Position numbers and translations under genes: made by a program. Of a stretch of 64,000 nt of DNA, positions 23,001 through 35,168 are shown piece by piece (positions within the stretch are counted from its first letter, which is position 1; each line of letters opens with the position of its first letter). This stretch comes from Rhynchospora pubera (lineage: Eukaryota; Streptophyta; Magnoliopsida; Poales; Cyperaceae), in the NCBI GenBank assembly GCA_028095005.1, contig CM051463.1, positions 3,456,295 to 3,520,294 on the forward strand. The letters run 5' to 3'. The notes beneath the pieces are model-generated. The model saw only the letters and a program-made list of their open reading frames with translations, had not been told where the DNA came from and did no database searches.

Positions 23001-24387
23001 TTTGAAAATGTATATGTATTTTAGCTACTGCTTATGTAACAAGTATGCACAAGTATGCATGTTTTTATTGTGTCACTATGCTATATCCAATTGAGGTGAA
23101 GGTTCTATTGGTAGTTAATTTTATAATCATCTATAATGATTCTATTTATATAACATAAGTACTTTCATAATTTGAAGTCTTTGTTGTGGCATGCCAAAAT
23201 AAGTCTATATCTATGTACATTTTGTAGACGTGCTTAGATGAAATTAGACTTTAGATCATATGTTTTCTAATGCTTGCATCTTAGGCTGTTGTTATATAAA
23301 TAACTTCAATCTTTAAAAAAAAAAGAGTAAATTATTGCTATCTCATACCGTAATAGAGTATAATATGTGGTTGTATACATGTATTTCTCTGAATTACATA
23401 TTTTATTAGTTTTACGTCTATACATATAAGACTTTCTAGTTAAACTTTGAATGAATATGCTAGAATTTCAAAAAGTGCATATTAGCTTTTTCTAAAGTTG
23501 TACTAAGGCACTGTTGCTTTTATAACAGATACATAACTTTCATGTTTAAGATACACATGACTTATATTTGAGGAAGGTTATATCATATGCATTCCTTACA
23601 TTTTATTTAATTCTTTTCTTAAAAAAATATCAGTAATCCATCTTTTGAAGGATTAATCACATTTGTCTTTCTGTCGAACCTTATAGATATGAGGTTCCAT
23701 GCATTGGTTTATCTAAGAAGATTAATTAGGAAAAAAAAAATGAACTCCACATTTTCTATTTTTGTACTATTATAGTTGTAGCTTTCATATGTTTACTATG
23801 CAAATACTTGCACTTATAAACGTGTATCACCTTTTTGTTTCATTGTATAAAAATGCTTAGATTTCTCATTATCAGGGTATGTTCAGTTTATGTATTATGA
23901 TTCTTAAAAGTCAAACATTAGAGTACGCTTTGCGTGTGTGCCAAGGTAAGCGTGCACTCGCGGCGGCTGTCAGCACTTCCGGTCCTGGGCAATAGTTACT
24001 TCGGTATTGCATATGGATCTTTGTGTATTGGTTCACAAATAGAAAAGCAGTAGCATATCTTCTGTTTGATTTTTAAGCAATTTTGGAGCTTTAATCATTC
24101 AAATGGTGTTGTTGTTACCACTATTGCCATTTTAGCATGACACTCCTTTTATTGGTACTTCCTTCGGGTTTATTAAACTATTTATGTTTTCTAGTTGTAT
24201 CCTTGTTGAAATTAAGATTTGAGTTTTATGGAATTACTTTATGATTCTATCTGAGATAAATTTCAGGTTTGAGTGATGATCGATTGAGGAGACTGGCAAT
24301 TCTTTGGATTAAAAGCTGATTAAGACAGATTCTGAAAAGTTTTTAAGGATTTGAGATTACTTGCCTTTTATTTCGCCTGAAAGCTGA
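20075..24387. other. 4.3-kb stretch with exon-like islands but no recognisable gene
   Basis: Mostly AT-rich, intron-like sequence with few transposon marks. Less AT-rich islands occur at 20640-21010, 22020-22150 (ends CCAGAG|GGTGAGTG, donor-like), 22580-22640 and 23930-24010 (contains CCAAG|GTAAGCG, donor-like). None shows similarity I can recognise, and the longest plus frame (21951-22256, 101 residues) has no family features. It could be a long non-coding RNA locus or a decayed gene. Confidence 0.3.
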
Positions 24388-24875
24388 CAGGGGCGAAGCC
24401 GGGATTTAATGACAAGGAGGGTTGAGGTCAAACTTCGAGTTACTCAGTCCACCGATCAATCTTAAATATGACCGTATAGTCTGTATACATCAAAACTATA
24501 GAGCAAAAAACTAAGATTACCTAGCTAGTAGACTATAGATACGGCGGAACCTCGGAGGTCACTAAATGTGAGCTGAACTATAGGGCTAGAACCAGTGAAC
24601 GGAGGCGAAAGGAAGCATGAGTGAACATTTTTTTTTCCCGATTAGGGTTGCCGGTTGCGACAAGGAGAAAGGAATAGATATTTTCGATTTTAAGATTTAA
24701 TTTCTCATTTCATTGACACACTGACGGAGGTTGTTGGACCTTGTTTTTTGTTGGGGGGCCAAATTATAAAATCTCATATATAAGCATGTTTTTGTAATAA
24801 TCGGTAAAAATATTTTCAAAATCAAGGGTGGGCCAGGCCCTCCAGGGGCCCAGCGCTACCTTCGCTCCTTCCCTG
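24388..24875. mobile_element. probable decayed TIR transposon
   Basis: Left CAGGGGCGAAGCCGGGATTT and right GCTACCTTCGCTCCTTCCCTG resemble terminal inverted repeats of common plant DNA transposons (CAGGG..CGAAG). The interior has GGGGGGCCAAATTATAAAAT and GGCCCTCCAGGGGCCCAGCG. No clean target duplication was found, so the limits are tentative. Confidence 0.4.
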
Positions 24876-25250
24876 AGAACAAGGCCACTGCAGCTGCTTG
24901 GAGAAGGAGCTGTAGCAGCATGATTAGGAGCTACAAGTTGCAGATTTGATTGTGGGTGCTTAGTTCTGAATGTTTCAACTGTAATATATAGGTTGTTTTT
25001 TGGTGTGGTGTTAACACTTTCATTTACATCTTTAAATGGTAATTTATGCAACAAAATCGATAGAAAAAACAATTAAAACAACTAAACCGTTTTGATCGTG
25101 CACTTAACGAAACGATTAACGCAACAAAATTTTTTTATGTTCATAGGACGAAACATAATACAAAAAAAAATCATCTAATAGCACGCAACGATCAACACAA
25201 CAAGTGCTTTGCGTGATCCTTGTACACGTTATGCAGCGGCTAGCATATAT

Positions 25251-26536
25251 GGGTGCGTTTGGCGACCCAAAGATTAGTAGGGTCAGTAGCATAAGGTTAG
25301 TATTTTTTGGGGTTAGAGAGGTAGAATGGTAGGGGTAGTGATTTGAAGGGTTTAGTAGTAGTCTAAGGTTAGTGAATGTTGTTTGGCGTGGTATGTTGAG
25401 ATTAGTGATGGAGAAAAATAAATAAATTATTGATTACTTTTATTTTATTTTTTTAACTAAATAATATCTTTTATGTGCACATTATTAACTATGGATGAAG
25501 AGTATAACTTAACGTTATAAAATAATTGGTACATATTATCTTTAACGGTCACATATCATTATAATTAATTATTACAATATTATTAATTTTATCGCTTTTT
25601 CTTTGATTAAAAAATGTCCTTGATTATTAACTTTAAAATGAACTAAAAAGAACTAAAGAGAGGACTCAATTAAGATTGATGGACTCTTGCCTATCTCAGC
25701 ACCGATGCCGGGCAAAATATAAAGAAATGCACCAAAAATTAATTAGGACAACCATGGCCGAACCTAGCTCTATAATGGCAAACTACCTAGCCAGCTCCTA
25801 TCCTCGTTCAATTGGACACACAAATTTTAGTTGCAAGCAAACAATTTACATGTTGTTCTCGTACAAGCAAGCAAGCAATTTATATGTTGTTCCCTAAACC
25901 CACTCTGAGCTCACCAACCACGTTCAATTGGACAGAGCTCACAATCCTCCGTGAAACAGAGGCAAATCGAATCTCCATCAGCTCCTTATAATTTCAATAG
26001 CACAAAAATGATATTTATTTAAGGTGATTTCGTTATTTTAGGGATGGAGATCTGAGCTACAAAAAAAAGGTAAAGTTTTGCTTTTGCTACCTGAGAAAGC
26101 ATCGTTTTGAAAGAGACGATGGAAAAGAAATAATAAAAAAAAGATTGGAGGATTTGTTTAATATTTCTCTCTCTTCGCGCAAAAGAGGTAAACTGCTAAC
26201 CGTCGCTGAGTTAGAAAGTTAGAGGTTGGGTAGTCGTTAATCTTGGAACCCGAATCCCGTGTAGCGCGGGACATCGTGTAGCGCTCGTACGAGCCGTCCG
26301 ATCTTGATCGGACGGTTCATTTTTTACGGGCCTATCAATTTAGGTTACATGCACGGAGCTCCCTTGTCCATTGGATTTTAATCAGACGGCTACGATGCCG
26401 CGCTACACGGTGTGCCGCGCGACATCAGATCAGAATTTCTAATCTTGCTAACTTTAACTCATTTGGTAAACTAACCTCACATGAGATTAGTGACTAATCT
26501 TAAAAAAGGGCTAACTTTGGGTTGCCAAACGCAACC
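25251..26536. mobile_element. TIR transposon, non-autonomous, 1286 bp
   Basis: Left end GGGTGCGTTTGGCGACCCAAAG and right end CTTTGGGTTGCCAAACGCAACC are 22-base inverted repeats with a few mismatches. TATAT flanks both sides (25246-25250 and 26537-26541), giving a 3- to 5-base duplication. No transposase frame is present. The right part contains a copy of another repeat family (26245-26440). Confidence 0.75.
26245..26440 (+). repeat. repeat family with conserved core, copy A
   Basis: Contains GATCGGACGGTTCATTTTTT followed by GCCTATCAATTTAGGTTACA and TGCACGGAGCTCC. The same block recurs, inverted, at 32230-32287 and, more diverged, at 48398-48460. Outer parts are GC-rich (GTGTAGCGCGGGACATCG, GTGCCGCGCGACATC) and partly complementary. 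Confidence 0.7.
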
Positions 26537-26541
26537 TATAT

Positions 26542-27571
26542 CTTGTGTTTGAAATTCAAATCGTTACTCTTTGCCCTCTGGGTCGAATTCAGCAATAGAA
26601 CATACATAAACTGGGCCATGGCCGATTTAAGCCCATTTGGGGCACACGATTTCGCATTAAATTGAACACCATCAAAGGAACAATACGAAAATAAAGAGCA
26701 AACGAAGGTGGTCTCAGTGATAATTTCGTGCACTGCCAGCTTAGTTTCTTCTTAATTTTCGTAGAATTTGTATTGGTCGTGATTTCCAGGAGAGCATTTA
26801 TTAAAAAACAACATATCATAGGTTTTCTGATAGATACCCACAAAATTTTATGTGCATCGAGGTTCGTATATTGTTAATTTATAATTTATGCAGATCTCTC
26901 TGGAAATCAACGGCTCTCAATTTACAAAACGGAACCATGGACCTATTCAAAAGAAACTTGATTTTCTAAATGAGCCACATTTCTGGTTAATTTCTTCTGT
27001 CTATTTATGAAAATTAGCTATATAGTAACTTGGGTCTGCGATTCAAAATTACCTGTTTTGTTTTCATGCATTTTATAAAAGAAAATAAAATCACAATAAT
27101 CAATATAATCAATCCTCTATTAAAAAATAAACACAACTATTTTCTTTTACCACACGCCACAAGGAAATATAAAATACTGAGCAACATTTTGTTGTAACAT
27201 AAAATTTGTTGTAAATAGTCGAGACACTTTCTTTAATACTTCAAATCCTCTGATCAACATTTTCTTAATTGATTTATTTTGTATAGTATACAATATGTAG
27301 CACAAAAAGCAACTCTCAGCAAAAACAAGCCAGCAAAAGATCTTTCGATTTAATAGATTTCATTACTGTCACAACATGCTTATATTATAATAAATAATTA
27401 GAAATTTCAAATACAACCGATGGATGGACAATATATTAATTCAATTCTTCCACATTTCTTCCATCGACTTTGCAGCTACTGCGTGATCTCGTGATATTCG
27501 CTTCTGTTATCATTGGTGTAATTTGTAATGAAAAGAAACTTTCCATCAAATGAAAAGGAACTTTTTATCAT
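26542..27571. other. intergenic stretch without recognisable gene
   Basis: AT-rich, no supported coding region or delimited element. Confidence 0.45.
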
Positions 27572-27581
27572 CTAAAAACAC

Positions 27582-27967
27582 GAGTAATGCTAGAATCAAA
27601 CATATAGGACGTCAAACACGATCCAAACATAGCACATTAAAATTTCAAACGGTCGATCCAAACCGCTCAATATGATCTCTATATTAAAATATCTTTGATA
27701 ATCAAATTTTATATTTTTTCATATTTTCTAACTATTTTTTTCGAATTTTCAAAATTGAAGGGTTCAGAACTTTTTAGATTGAGCATATTGAAAAATTCCA
27801 AAAAAATAGTAAAAAAATTTGAAAAAATATAAAATTTGGTCTCCATGAAGATTTTATAACACAGAACAATTTGTGCGGTTTGGATCGGCCATTTCAATTT
27901 TAAAAATTAAAATTTCATCGTGTTGGACAAGTGTACGTGTCCTATATGTTTGACACTAGCAACCCCC
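27582..27967. mobile_element. Mutator-type fold-back MITE, 386 bp
   Basis: Inverted ends GCTAGAATCAAACATATAGG and CCTATATGTTTGACACTAGC continue as long arms. A perfect 10-base duplication CTAAAAACAC flanks it (27572-27581 and 27968-27977). Inner arms share the CAAACGGTC...CAAACCG theme with the element at 31575. Non-coding. Confidence 0.88.
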
Positions 27968-28839
27968 CTAAAAACACATGTTCCAAGCTAAACTAAATAT
28001 AGTGCCGCAATTTTTTATACTTTTAGCTACTGTGGGATACTGTGTTCATTAATTGAACATAATAAAGAAAAACTTTATGAAATATCTTGTAATTGCTAAG
28101 TGCATTAATTCTTTCTGTTTTTATAATTTATGTCCAGTTCGGACGTGGTTCCAATAGCCATCATTCCAATTATTTCATCTGTTAGCTTAAAACTCTTCAA
28201 TCTATAATAAACTTCTATTTATTTCTAATTAGCCAGAATTGTTAATTTGTCCACCTATATGTCATCTAAATCTAAAAAAAAGTAACATACAAAAATCCAA
28301 TCTGTAATAAACTTCTATAGATTTATAATTAGCTAGAATTGTTTGTCCACCTATCTGTCACTAAAAGGAAAAATTAATATATATCAACTTATATGCAATC
28401 AATTATCAAGATTCAGATACACCCTAAAGAACAACATATTTTTGCAATGCATAACAAGCGCAAGGCGAAATCAGAATTGGGTAAAACATCGTGAAGATAG
28501 TTACCATATGTATTGTAGAAATTATAGGTGTCATCTCTAGATTTGCCATCGGTCGCGATTGCCGTACATAAAAAAAAATCACACGCTCCACCTCTATTTC
28601 CGTCTCTCCCCACTTTCTCATCCCTCTATTTCCGTTCTCTGTTTTTCATCTTCGCCTCCCATCTTTCTCTCCTCTCCTCTTTCATGACGCACTCATCCAA
28701 CACCACTTTTTTGCGTCTCCCTCCACTTCTTCCTCTCTCTCTCTCTAAACTATAATTCTATTTCTTTCTTTTATCTCGTTCTATCCCAATATTATCTTCT
28801 TAGTATGGTTTCCTTCTTTCCGAATAATAAAAAAATTAA

Positions 28840-29250
28840 ACAAAATGAACACTTAGAAAAATGAAGTGAACATTTAAAATAAATGAAGTGAACATTTAAA
28901 ATAAACGGAGAGAACAAATACAATATAAAAAGCAAGTTGAACACATAAAAAATAACAAAGTGAACATATAAATAAATAAATTAAATACATACATACAATA
29001 CACTAACAATTAACAAAATATAAAATAAATAAATTCAACTCATAATTGAACAAAAAGTGAACATATAATACAAATACATTATTAAATCCAATTAAAAATT
29101 TGAACATACATATATAAATCTGAACAAGATACAAAAATAAAATCAAATCATAATCGAATAAAGTGTACACATAAAAAATAAACTGAACATATAAATGAAC
29201 AAATAGCAAATATACTTGTTGCAGAGGGAGATGATGGAGGATAAGAGGGA
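28840..29250 (+). repeat. degenerate AAGTGAACATATAAA-type repeats
   Basis: Many imperfect copies of a roughly 20-25 base unit (GTGAACATTTAAAATAAA, GTGAACATATAAATAAAT and similar). The long hydrophobic minus-strand frames here are products of this low-complexity sequence, not genes. Related sequence appears at 29880-30020 and 42750-42890. Confidence 0.6.
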
Positions 29251-29835
29251 GCATGGATAAGAAGGAAAAGATGGAGCTTTGGATAAGAGAGAGCATGGAT
29301 AAGGGGCGTGTTGGATGAGAGAGGTAAGAGGATGTGCTGGACGAGGGAGGTGAGGGGAGCGCAAAAGGCAGAAGGAGGGGAGGAAAATAATACTCTGGAT
29401 GAGAGGCGCTGTAGCGATGAAATTTTCTTTGATGACAGAGATCAATTTCCTATGTATCGTCTATTTAAAACTATCAAATCTCCTCTCTAAAGATCTCTCT
29501 AGAATTCAGCGGGCCCGTAACACATAGAGCACATGGGCTTCGCAAGAGAAAATAAGCATTCAAAATTTTAAATTGAAAAACTCATAATCCATTACCATTA
29601 GGTGTGGCAAAACGGAGAAAAAAAATATGATGTCGTTTCATTTAAAAAATATGGAATGGTATGTGGCACTAATTTTTTCTATCATTTTCAGAAACATAAC
29701 AAAAATGAAACATAATATGATACCGTTCTATCTAAACGAAATACGAAAATAAGAAATTATATTGAAAAATAGAAAATGGAACGGAAACAGAACAAAAAAT
29801 TATTTGGTATCAACTTATTCAAAAATAATAAGAAA

Positions 29836-29930
29836 CGATAACTGTCATCTGCAGTTTTGTCATTGTTTGTCATCGCTTGAACAAAGTGAATACATTAAAT
29901 AAATAAGGTTGACATACTAATGATCAAAGT
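29836..29930 (+). repeat. dispersed repeat, copy 1
   Basis: GATAACTGTCATCTGCAGTT, then TTGTCATCGCTTGAACA, matches 42708-42760 (GATAACTGTAATCTGCAGTT, then TAGTCATCGCTTGAACA). Both copies run into GTGAACA-type repeats and lie upstream of a family 1 MITE. Confidence 0.6.
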
Positions 29931-30201
29931 GAACACATACAAACAAATAAGTTTTGTCATTCCTTGTTCAGATTTTTGTATGAATATTCAACTTATTTTT
30001 ATTGAACTTAATTGTTTGTATGTATTTATTTTGATTATTTATATGTTCATCTTGTTTTTTTTATCTATTCATTTAGTTAAAGCAATGACAAAATTGAAGA
30101 TAAAAGTAATCAATTTCCAAAGATAATTTTTTTTTCCAAATGGTACTTCCCATCCAGGCCATCCTGTCCCCTCTCGTCTCTGTACGCTATTAAAAACACT
30201 G

Positions 30202-30425
30202 GGGATGTGTTTGGATAAACCTTGAATAAGGAATAAGAATAAGAAATTTTGGTATGCGTGTTTTTTTTTATTCTTGTGCAATCCAAACAACACAAGAATA
30301 AGGAATTTGGGCCCTTATTCATATACTAACAAAACCATGGTATAAGAATAAGTAATTTGGATAAGCACGCATACCAAAATTTCTTATTCTTATTCCTTAT
30401 TCTTGGCTCATCCAAACACACCCCC
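30202..30425. mobile_element. MITE family 1, copy 2
   Basis: GGGATGTGTTTGGATAAACC on the left and GGCTCATCCAAACACACCC on the right, with the same AAGGAATAAGAATAAGAAAT interior as the 6567 copy. A wider dyad (CACTGGGG / CCCCAGT) surrounds it. Non-coding. Confidence 0.75.
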
Positions 30426-30540
30426 AGTATAGGAGCAATATTCCAAAATGTTGTAGCAAAGGTACAATGTCAAAATAAATATATATCTTTGATTGATGTC
30501 TTGATATTTTCTTTTAAAAAAAACTGCGGTGATGTCTTAA

Positions 30541-30678
30541 GCTCCGTTTGGATAGGTGTGGGAAGAAGGGAAGAAAGGAAAAAGTGAAAAAAAGTATTGG
30601 GAAGTGTGTAATTTTTTGAAGAGTTTTTTTTTCTTCTCTTCTTCCTTCTTTCTATTTCTTCTCGACGCATCCAAACGG
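30541..30678 (+). mobile_element. MITE, pyrimidine-rich family, copy C
   Basis: GCTCCGTTTGGATAGGTGTG on the left and CGACGCATCCAAACGG on the right. The interior is GGGAAGTGTGTAATTTTTTG and long CTTCTT runs. The minus-strand frame rich in Lys/Arg is a by-product of these runs. Confidence 0.7.
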
Positions 30679-31306
30679 AAACTTATTTATTTATTAGTGT
30701 TTTTTAGAGGACAATTGCTTCTTTCATATATAAATATAATTTACGGAAAGGGATAAACATGGCTTGTTGATAGTATAAATTAATGTCAAGTAACCCTTTT
30801 TATTTATTCTTTTGTAATGAAAGAATTAAAAATCGACAAAAATTTTACGCCGGGCCGCTAATGGATCAAGCCATGCAATATTAGGACCAATGCCTTTGTT
30901 TCATTACAAGTCATATCATATTTGAGCACAAGGAAAAAAATATTATTTGATCAACTAACTTAAGTGGTACATGGTGGTACAAAATAGTGACCACATTTGG
31001 TCCCAGTTAACCCAATATTCCAAATCCTCCACTCCAAAATGAGCACCCTACTTTCTTCTAAAAACCACATTAATTTGTCATTTTGCTATCAAGAGTGATC
31101 ATCAGCAAAATAGTAGAGAGAGAGAGAAAAAAAAAAGGGCATTTCCGCATTTGTTTTGCCGCTTAGTACTCAAGAGATTAATTTCGATTTTTTTTCTCAC
31201 TTGCAGAATCATCTTATTTTTCCATCTCTTTTATACTTCTGGGCTTCTGGCTTGATTCGTCACACTGCTCAAAGAATTAGTTAATTATTAGACATCAGTA
31301 TTCTTT

Positions 31307-31310
<4 letters not shown>
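30679..31310. other. intergenic stretch without recognisable gene
   Basis: AT-rich, no supported coding region. Confidence 0.45.

Positions 31311-31372
<62 letters not shown>
31311..31372 (+). repeat. (TA)n microsatellite, about 31 units
   Basis: A pure alternating TA tract. It explains the Tyr-Ile repeats in the minus-strand frame across it. Confidence 0.95.
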
Positions 31373-31375
<3 letters not shown>

Positions 31376-31574
31376 CCATACTTATGAAATGAGAGAAGAG
31401 AAAAACGAAAAAAGTAAATTGCATGCCAATCAACCATAAAAAAAAAATAGAAAAACATTATCTGACATGAAACTAATTCTATTGTACTCTCTAACGGTAA
31501 ATAACAATTTTTTTTCTTTGAATACGTAAAATTACCATAACGATTATAACGAAGCAAAGTTTTAATTATTGCGT

Positions 31575-31914
31575 TATTGTCATTCATTTGTCATTGAGTT
31601 GTTTTTTAAGATTCAAAATTCAAACGGTCAATTCAAACTGTTCAAATTGATTACCATATTGAAAATATCATTGGAGACCAAATTTTACATTTTTTTCGAA
31701 TGTTTTTCTTTTTGTTATGATATTTTTCAAATTGAAGGGCATGAAATACTCCAATTATAATGTTTTTTTAAATATCAAAATAAATAGCAAAAATTCGAAA
31801 AAAAATGTAAATTTTGGTCTCCAAGGATATTTTAATATGATGAACAACTTAAATGATTTAGATTGACCGTTTGAATTTTAAATCTAAAAAAACGATACGA
31901 TGACAAGTGAATGG
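31575..31914. mobile_element. fold-back MITE
   Basis: Left TGTCATTCATTTGTCATTG and CAAAATTCAAACGGTCAATT pair with right TTGACCGTTTGAATTTTAAA and CGATGACAAGTGAATGGCA. The inner arms include GGAGACCAAATTTTACATTT against AAATGTAAATTTTGGTCTCC. Similar in layout to the element at 27582. No clear target duplication found. Confidence 0.72.
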
Positions 31915-32129
31915 CATGTGCCATCGATGACACGTTATCCTTCCTCTATGTATACACACACTAATGTTAAACATCAAGTGTAACTAATCATGTGCTTATG
32001 CTTTCTATTAAACTTGATATCGACATTAATTAATCTAAATTCCAAGTTTTTGGTTTGTATATTAATAAAATACTTAAGCTGGTTACGCAAGCTTCACAAA
32101 TATGACCTGACCCTAGCCCAGGAATTCAA

Positions 32130-32320
32130 ATCAAGTGTTGCGCGACACCACGTGTCGTGCAGCTCCTGGTCGTCATATGATTTTGGTGTCGCGCAGCTCC
32201 TGGTCGTCTGATCAAGATCACATGAATAAGAGAGTTTCGTGCATGTAACCTAGATTGATAGGCTCGTAAAAAATGAACCGTCCGATCACACGTGTCGCGC
32301 GCCACCGGAATCGGATCCCT
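32130..32320 (-). repeat. repeat family with conserved core, copy B
   Basis: Inverted relative to copy A. It shares TCGTGCATGTAACCTAGATT, GATAGGCTCGTAAAAAATGA and ACCGTCCGATC. GC-rich ends with GCGCGACACCACGTGTCG and CACGTGTCGCGCGCCACC form a dyad. It contains CACGTG E-box-like words. Confidence 0.68.
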
Positions 32321-32647
32321 AGCCCAGGGCCCCAATAAACAAGTTGTTCTTATCCTTTGAAGATAAAATAAAATAAATAATAATAATAAATTCTCTGTCT
32401 CCGTATGAAGTGAAAAAAAAAGTGTCTGATGGGACCCCTCAACAAACAACAAAAGTATGCTTTTTAATTTCTTTTATACAACTTGGCCAACTGCATCTCC
32501 AAAAAGCGTGCTAGTACACTATCCTGATTATTATTGCCATCTCCAATTACCAAGCGAATAGAATCTCAAGATCCTTTTTAAATTTTGTTTAATCTAAAGT
32601 GACGAGTATAACATATAACCAGTGTGATTTAATAAAATGAATTTTTT

Positions 32648-35082
32648 TCATTTTAATGGAACGTACAGCTGCGAATAAAATCCCAACTTGTGAAAATCAT
32701 AAAATAATGGACTGGGTTGAATATTGTCAGATATAATATAATTGCAAAAAATATATATTGAGTCATTGACAGATATAAATATTGTAATTTCATTCTATAA
32801 TAAAAATAACTCACGCCAGGGAAGAATTGGCTAGGGCCTGGGCCCGACCTGTCAGGCATCGCCAACCCTGAGGAATGGGATGACGTGGAGCCATCGCGTC
32901 CACTCTTTCCAACTGCGGTTGCACCAGATCCAATGTTTCCATCGGATAGGAAAATCTCCTCAAACAATCTCTGAAGTTCATCCAAGCTCTCCTGTCCGTT
33001 TTCCTGTTAGAATCCAACAGTCCAGATTTGATTTTAAAAAACACAAAAAAATTAATTAAAAAGGCTGAACTAAGCAATGTGATACGATTGTCTCTTTTAG
33101 ATAGTAAACAGTTTGTTGGATTTATAATGTTTGTATTTGAAGTATTTCTGTGTTTGGTTATCACTTATCAGCAAACAAACACTAGCAATTTTTTCTACTA
33201 TTTTTTGATTGGGTGAATTTTATCTTGGGCCAATTTTTACTATTTTTGAAGGCCAGGTGACAAAAACCACACTACCAATTCTTTTTTACTATTTATACAG
33301 GCAAAAAAAAATAATCATATATTTTATTTATTTTTGAATAGTTTCCTTACACTAGGTTTAGTTTGGTTCATCATCTCAACCACTTCGTCAAGAATTTCAC
33401 CGAATCCCTGAAATAAAAAAAATGTTGGAAAAAATATTAAGATTTTCCAATAATTTTATTTTAATGGTAAATATTTTCCTCAAAGAGAAAAGAAGTATAT
33501 TGGTACAATAGAGACGGAACACAGAAGGTACAAGAATAAAAAATATATATATTAGCAAGAGGAGAAAATTCAAAATAATTAATGAAATGAGAAGCAAACC
33601 ATTTAAGGTATGTTTGGAAGTCCATAGAATAAGAACAAGTTATATTTTGTTTGGCACCATTTAAAATAAGGAGAATAAGAACAAAATAAATCTTGTTCTT
33701 GTTCCAACAAAAACATAAAACTAGAACAAAAATAAAAATAAACTTGTTCTTGTTATTGTTCTTATTCCACGCCAGTTCCAAACATACCGGTTGAAAAATA
33801 GAGCAAACAGGGATGGAAATCGGGCACCGAATATATACATAAGAGACATTATAGAAAGAAAAATGATAAAGTAATATAAATTAAATTAAAATAAGGGACT
33901 CAACAGTGTTATTGTCATCATCATCGCTGTCGTAGGCACCAACATCGTACAAGAATCTCTTATTGGAGTCTGATAGCACTGCTCACCAAAAAACAAAAAG
34001 GCAAGAATTATAAGACCCTATAAATTGACCTTGGTACCTTGCCATTAATATTGAAAAGGATGTTTTCTAATTTCTACAAACAAATATATATGGAAAATGA
34101 TTATCTACGTTTGAGCTGAAAGTAACCCAGGTTATCCTTTTAAACGCGTAGTTAATTATGTCCTTAATGAAGCGCGTTGTTGCTGTCGTCACCTACCACT
34201 TATCTTTTTTATGATTTTCATGTATTTTATGCTAATACTGACGTCCAATTGAAGTGGAAGACTTAATATGTATTCAACTTTCATTGCTTAATTGAACAAA
34301 TTATAGATTTTGGTTACCACTTATTAGCATGGTTGACTGAGTAACTCAGATAAGCTATGTACCATTTGCAAGTGGTAGACGTTTTAAGGGTGTTATGTGA
34401 AAATAGTCCACTATTACTAAACAATTATCCAAGTTGATTCAAACATTTTGTGTTATTCCTACTCCCAAAGCCATACGGCTTTTTACATAAAATGTTTTTT
34501 TGATGTTAAATATATTTCCTCTCCATTTAACATAATACTGGAGACATCCCTCATCCCGAGAAAAGCAAGCTACACTCCAATAATATTTCATGATGCCATA
34601 GTAGATCTCTCTACCATTGTTAGAATAAATGGAGAGATGAATTAAAATGCTAAACATAGGGACCATAATGAGAGGTGAAACATGTAAAAAGGATTAAAAT
34701 AATAATTAAGGTGGAGACCTGAGTAAGCTCCTTGTATTTTCTGGAACTTTTGTTTTGCTTCTTCCATGCAAATGGAGTTGCCGGAAGTACTGAAGCACTT
34801 ATCTGGATGCCATCTCTTCAATTACCAACAAACAGGAAAAACTAAAATTACATAACTAAGACACAATTTAATCGCTTCTTTTTTAACACATGGAAGCACC
34901 AAAATTCATAGATCGATGTTGCAAATTGAAAAAAAAATGAAAAATAATATAGAAAGAAAAGATCTTATTATATTAATTATTACCATGGCGAGTTTCTTAT
35001 AGGCGAGCTTCAGTTCTTCACCTGAGCAATCTTTACTGACACCTAATATGTTGTATAAATTTTCTGTTCTCTGTCCTGCCAT
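32648..35082 (-). CDS. DnaJ (J-domain) co-chaperone, plant DNAJB-like small type
   Basis: Six exons on the minus strand: 35082-34984, 34815-34719, 33978-33905, 33407-33351, 33003-32815 and 32668-32648, giving 178 residues in a continuous frame with GT-AG introns. J-domain proteins stimulate the ATPase of Hsp70. The J domain fills residues 1-75 (NLYNILGVSKDCSGEELKLA, KLAM|RWHPDK with HPD at 36-38, then AYSVLSDSNKRFLYDVG). An acidic YDSDDDDNN stretch and GFGEILDEVVEMMNQ / SLDELQRLFEEIF helices follow, as in the small plant DnaJ proteins without the Gly/Phe and zinc-finger regions. The 3'-most exon (seven codons including stop) is inferred from the acceptor TTCGCAG and is the least certain part. 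No transit peptide is obvious, so cytosolic or nuclear. Confidence 0.86.
33607..33788. mobile_element. small MITE in intron 3 of the DnaJ gene
   Basis: Perfect 13-base terminal inverted repeats GGTATGTTTGGAA / TTCCAAACATACC. The interior repeats AGAACAAG / CTTGTTCT on opposite strands. 182 bp, non-coding. Confidence 0.75.
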
Positions 35083-35154
35083 TATTTTTTTTTTAGTGAA
35101 GGAAGGAGAAATGAAAGAGAAGTGTGTGTTCCTTCCAGAGTGAGGTTTCTCTGT

Positions 35155-35168
35155 TTGTTTATATAGGT
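35155..35168 (-). promoter_or_regulatory. TATA box of the DnaJ gene
   Basis: CCTATATAAACAAAC on the minus strand, about 80 bases before the start codon, the expected place given a short 5' untranslated region. Confidence 0.55.

Noticed and set aside
24268..24340. Possible C/D snoRNA: GTGATGA followed by two CTGA boxes
   Set aside because: No terminal stem and no recognisable guide sequence before the D boxes; short boxes are frequent by chance.
29003..29445. Long hydrophobic minus-strand frames resembling membrane proteins
   Set aside because: Products of GTGAACATATAAAT-type low-complexity repeats.
29599..29800. TAGGTGTGGCAAAACGG start resembling the hAT MITE at 19750
   Set aside because: No matching right end or target duplication; similarity limited to the first bases and GAAACG words.
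31288..31587. Minus-strand frame with Tyr-Ile repeats
   Set aside because: Translation of the (TA)n microsatellite.
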